This document shows positions 11,650-13,188 of a stretch of DNA of 13,188 nucleotides, piece after piece. The translations under genes and the position numbers were made by a program. Origin of the DNA: Candidatus Aenigmatarchaeum sp. (lineage in GTDB: Archaea; Nanobdellota; Nanobdellia; Pacearchaeales; GW2011-AR1); contig DYHK01000001.1 in NCBI GenBank assembly GCA_020724205.1, forward strand, positions 1 to 13,188, given 5' to 3'. The notes beneath the pieces were generated by a model. The model saw only the letters and a program-made list of their open reading frames with translations. It did no database searches and was not told the origin of the DNA. Position 1 is the stretch's first letter. Each line of letters starts with the position of its first letter.

Positions 11650-12368
11650 GTGTTGAGCTGGTTTTGAGTGAGAATAAGAATGTTGATGTTGATGTTTCTA
11701 GTAGTAATGTTTATGAGTTAGTAGTGAGTCATAGTAGTATTGGTGCTCAAGGAGCAGTTGGAGCTCAAGGTGCAACGGGAGCACAGGGAGCTACTGGTGC
11801 TCAAGGAGCAGTTGGAGCTCAGGGTGATGCTGGTGCTCAAGGAGCAGTTGGAGCTCAAGGTGCAACGGGAGCACAGGGAGCTACGGGTGCTCAAGGAGCA
11901 GATGGAGCTCAAGGTGCAACAGGAGCTCAAGGAGCAGATGGAGCTCAAGGTGCTACTGGTGTTGCTACGTTTAATCCAAGCCCAAGCAGTGACCACACAG
12001 GAAACGGAATAATCACAACATACACAGCAGGAGAAAACCTCGTCCTACCAGAAATATGCTATCTAAAAAGTGATGGTAAAATGTGGAAAACAGATGCAGA
12101 TGCAGAAGCCACCAGTAAAGGAAAACTCGTATTAACCACAGCCACAATAAGTGCCAATAACACAGGAAGCTTCCTTGAATACGGTTACTTCAGAGATGAC
12201 ACATGGAACTGGACAGTAGGAGGCGTATTATATTTGAGCACTACTGCTGGAGAATTAACACAGACAGCTCCGAGTGGAAGTCTTGACATAGTCAGAATAG
12301 TAGGTTATGCTTATAGTGCTAACATAATATATTTCTGTCCTGATGATACTTATATTGAGGTGCCATGA
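11646..12368 (+). CDS. collagen-like fibre protein (tail or head fibre, probable receptor-binding)
   Basis: A protein of 240 aa. Residues 1-32 form an N-terminal anchor. Residues 33-104 are twelve perfect six-residue units G-A-Q-G-A-x (one unit G-A-Q-G-D-A), a Gly-X-Y collagen-like stretch expected to make a trimeric stalk. Residues 107-240 form a globular C-terminal domain ([30 protein letters not shown]). A very similar C-terminal pattern is common in phage fibre tips. Codon choice switches at about 11975 to A/C-ending codons for the first half of the tip domain and returns to T-ending near 12300. It overlaps genes on both sides by ATGA. Attachment to the host is the likely role, by inference. 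Confidence 0.82.
   Translation: MSVELVLSENKNVDVDVSSSNVYELVVSHSSIGAQGAVGAQGATGAQGATGAQGAVGAQGDAGAQGAVGAQGATGAQGATGAQGADGAQGATGAQGADGAQGATGVATFNPSPSSDHTGNGIITTYTAGENLVLPEICYLKSDGKMWKTDADAEATSKGKLVLTTATISANNTGSFLEYGYFRDDTWNWTVGGVLYLSTTAGELTQTAPSGSLDIVRIVGYAYSANIIYFCPDDTYIEVP
11742..11957 (+). repeat. 18-bp tandem repeat array encoding the collagen-like stalk
   Basis: Twelve units of 18 bp, each coding Gly-Ala-Gln-Gly-Ala-x. Above this lies a 90-bp period: 11742-11794 is identical to 11832-11884 over 53 bases, pointing to recent duplication of five units. Unit gain or loss would keep the reading frame, so stalk length can vary between relatives. Confidence 0.92.
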
Positions 12369-12796
12369 ATATGAGATATTTAAGATTGAATAATGGTTTA
12401 TTTGAGGAGATTTATACGTCACAAGTTATCCCAGATGAAAAATTAAAAGATAAGAATGTATGTAAAATAATCACAGAGAGAGTAACAGTTGATGAGCCAA
12501 GAGAATCAGAATTAATAATTATTGATGATGTTACTGTTAAAGAGATTATTTATGAAGTGCCAGTTAGTTTGGATTCTTTGAAAGAGGATAAAAAAAGAGA
12601 AATAAGAATGAATGCTTCTGAGTATATTCTTGGTAAGTATCCTGATTATAAGCAGAGGAATGCGGTTATGCTTATTTATGGTAAAAGTTTTTTAGATGAA
12701 ATGATTAATGAGATTAATAGGGTTAGAGATAAGGTTACTGAGTATGATGCCTTAGTGGATGAGGGTGTTCTTGATTTTGGGTGGGGTTTTGATTAA
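12365..12796 (+). CDS. 143-aa protein, possible fibre-assembly chaperone
   Basis: The N-terminal half is beta-like and acidic ([12 protein letters not shown]). The C-terminal half is helical ([17 protein letters not shown], then [14 protein letters not shown]). The helical half resembles C-terminal regions of small proteins encoded next to fibre genes, some of which act as fibre chaperones. This is a weak resemblance. ATG 12365 overlaps the fibre stop (ATGA); a second ATG is two codons on. The stop directly abuts the next ATG. Confidence 0.5.
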   Translation: MNMRYLRLNNGLFEEIYTSQVIPDEKLKDKNVCKIITERVTVDEPRESELIIIDDVTVKEIIYEVPVSLDSLKEDKKREIRMNASEYILGKYPDYKQRNAVMLIYGKSFLDEMINEINRVRDKVTEYDALVDEGVLDFGWGFD

Positions 12797-13188
12797 ATGA
12801 CACTAACAGATAACTTATTAATGGCTTATGACCTTAATGATACTTTTGCTGACAGTACAGGAACACTTGCAGACGCATCAAACACAAAGATAACTTTTAC
12901 AACTGGAAAAATAGGGAAAGCAGGAACAAGCAACGGAACAAACACTTATAGAATAGAAATACCACATAATGCAGGGTTTAACACTGACACTTTTACTATT
13001 GCTTTCTGGTTTAAAACCAGTACAGCAAATGGTTATATTGCTGATAAAGTATCTGGTAGTATTCATAGAATAAGAATAATTACTGGTCAGTTTTATTATG
13101 AGAATGTTAGTGGTGGATTTTATAATGGCAGTGGTTTAAATGATGGTAACTGGCATTTTGCAGTCGTTAAAGCTAATGCAGGCACCTA
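12797..13188 (+). CDS. LamG/concanavalin-like domain protein, 3' end outside the window
   Basis: 130 codons are open to the window end. The ATG follows the previous stop (TAA 12794-12796) without a gap. The sequence fits a laminin-G-like jelly roll: D-L-N-D-T-F-A-D-S-T-G near the start, F-T-I-A-F-W-F-K-T-S-T and then G-N-W-H-F-A-V-V-K, the signature W-H strand. LamG_3-type domains in phage tail proteins bind glycans. After a collagen-like fibre this suggests a second adhesin or tip protein. Codon use is mixed A/C and T. Confidence 0.75.
   Translation, partial: MTLTDNLLMAYDLNDTFADSTGTLADASNTKITFTTGKIGKAGTSNGTNTYRIEIPHNAGFNTDTFTIAFWFKTSTANGYIADKVSGSIHRIRIITGQFYYENVSGGFYNGSGLNDGNWHFAVVKANAGT

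Noticed and set aside
11718..12012. Alternative-frame and minus-strand ORFs in the collagen repeat
   Set aside because: They stay open only because an 18-bp repeat lacks stops in several frames; their products are repeats of Leu/Glu/Lys/Gln or Ser/Cys/Leu.
1..13188. tRNA or rRNA genes, integrase or transposase
   Set aside because: No cloverleaf, conserved rRNA stretch or recombinase motif was noticed when reading both strands; without a search tool a degenerate one could be missed.

Overview
The window is the packaging, head and early tail region of a tailed, HK97-fold virus or provirus, joined to a divergently transcribed accessory or early operon. The DNA is AT-rich. The rightward genes follow the usual order for this class: large terminase, portal, capsid maturation protease, scaffold, major capsid protein, then tail or fibre genes. 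No integrase, tRNA, CRISPR array or plasmid replication gene is visible. The host is not certain. Three features lean towards an archaeon: TATA-box-like elements at archaeal distances from starts, one apparently leaderless start, and a pure oligo-T terminator without a hairpin after the capsid gene. Clear Shine-Dalgarno sequences and the gene families present would also fit a bacterium.

Left arm (1-3276, minus strand): a run of tightly spaced small genes. From its promoter-proximal end it holds a 72-aa unknown protein, a 35-aa ORF, a type III adenine DNA methyltransferase (mod), a Res/SprT chimera, a 63-aa acidic protein, a broken gene, and the start of a further gene at the window edge. The methyltransferase and the first 53 codons of its partner restriction gene (res) are bounded by a perfect 32-bp direct repeat. 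The repeat contains the natural start of the SprT-like gene. This suggests that a mod plus res' segment was inserted exactly at that start, which left an orphan methyltransferase and fused the res stub to SprT.

Centre (3277-3848): a 570-bp AT-rich divergent intergenic region with four copies of a decamer, a parS-like palindrome, a C-run tract (G-runs on the minus strand), and an abrupt flip of the plus strand from A/C-rich to G/T-rich near 3750. It is the best candidate for a bidirectional promoter and/or replication origin.

Right arm (3849-13188, plus strand): an unknown 100-aa protein, a 33-aa Cys-pair mini-protein, TerL, two or three small unknowns, a hairpin-rich leader, portal, a ChaB-domain/maturation protease fusion, a GT-A glycosyltransferase, two coiled-coil proteins (the second probably the scaffold), the HK97-fold major capsid protein and an oligo-T terminator. 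After these come an XhlA-like membrane protein, a BppU-like protein, a collagen-like fibre, a possible fibre chaperone and a LamG-domain protein cut by the window end. Many of these genes overlap by ATGA. Synonymous codon choice changes in blocks, even inside single genes, between T/G-ending and A/C-ending codons.
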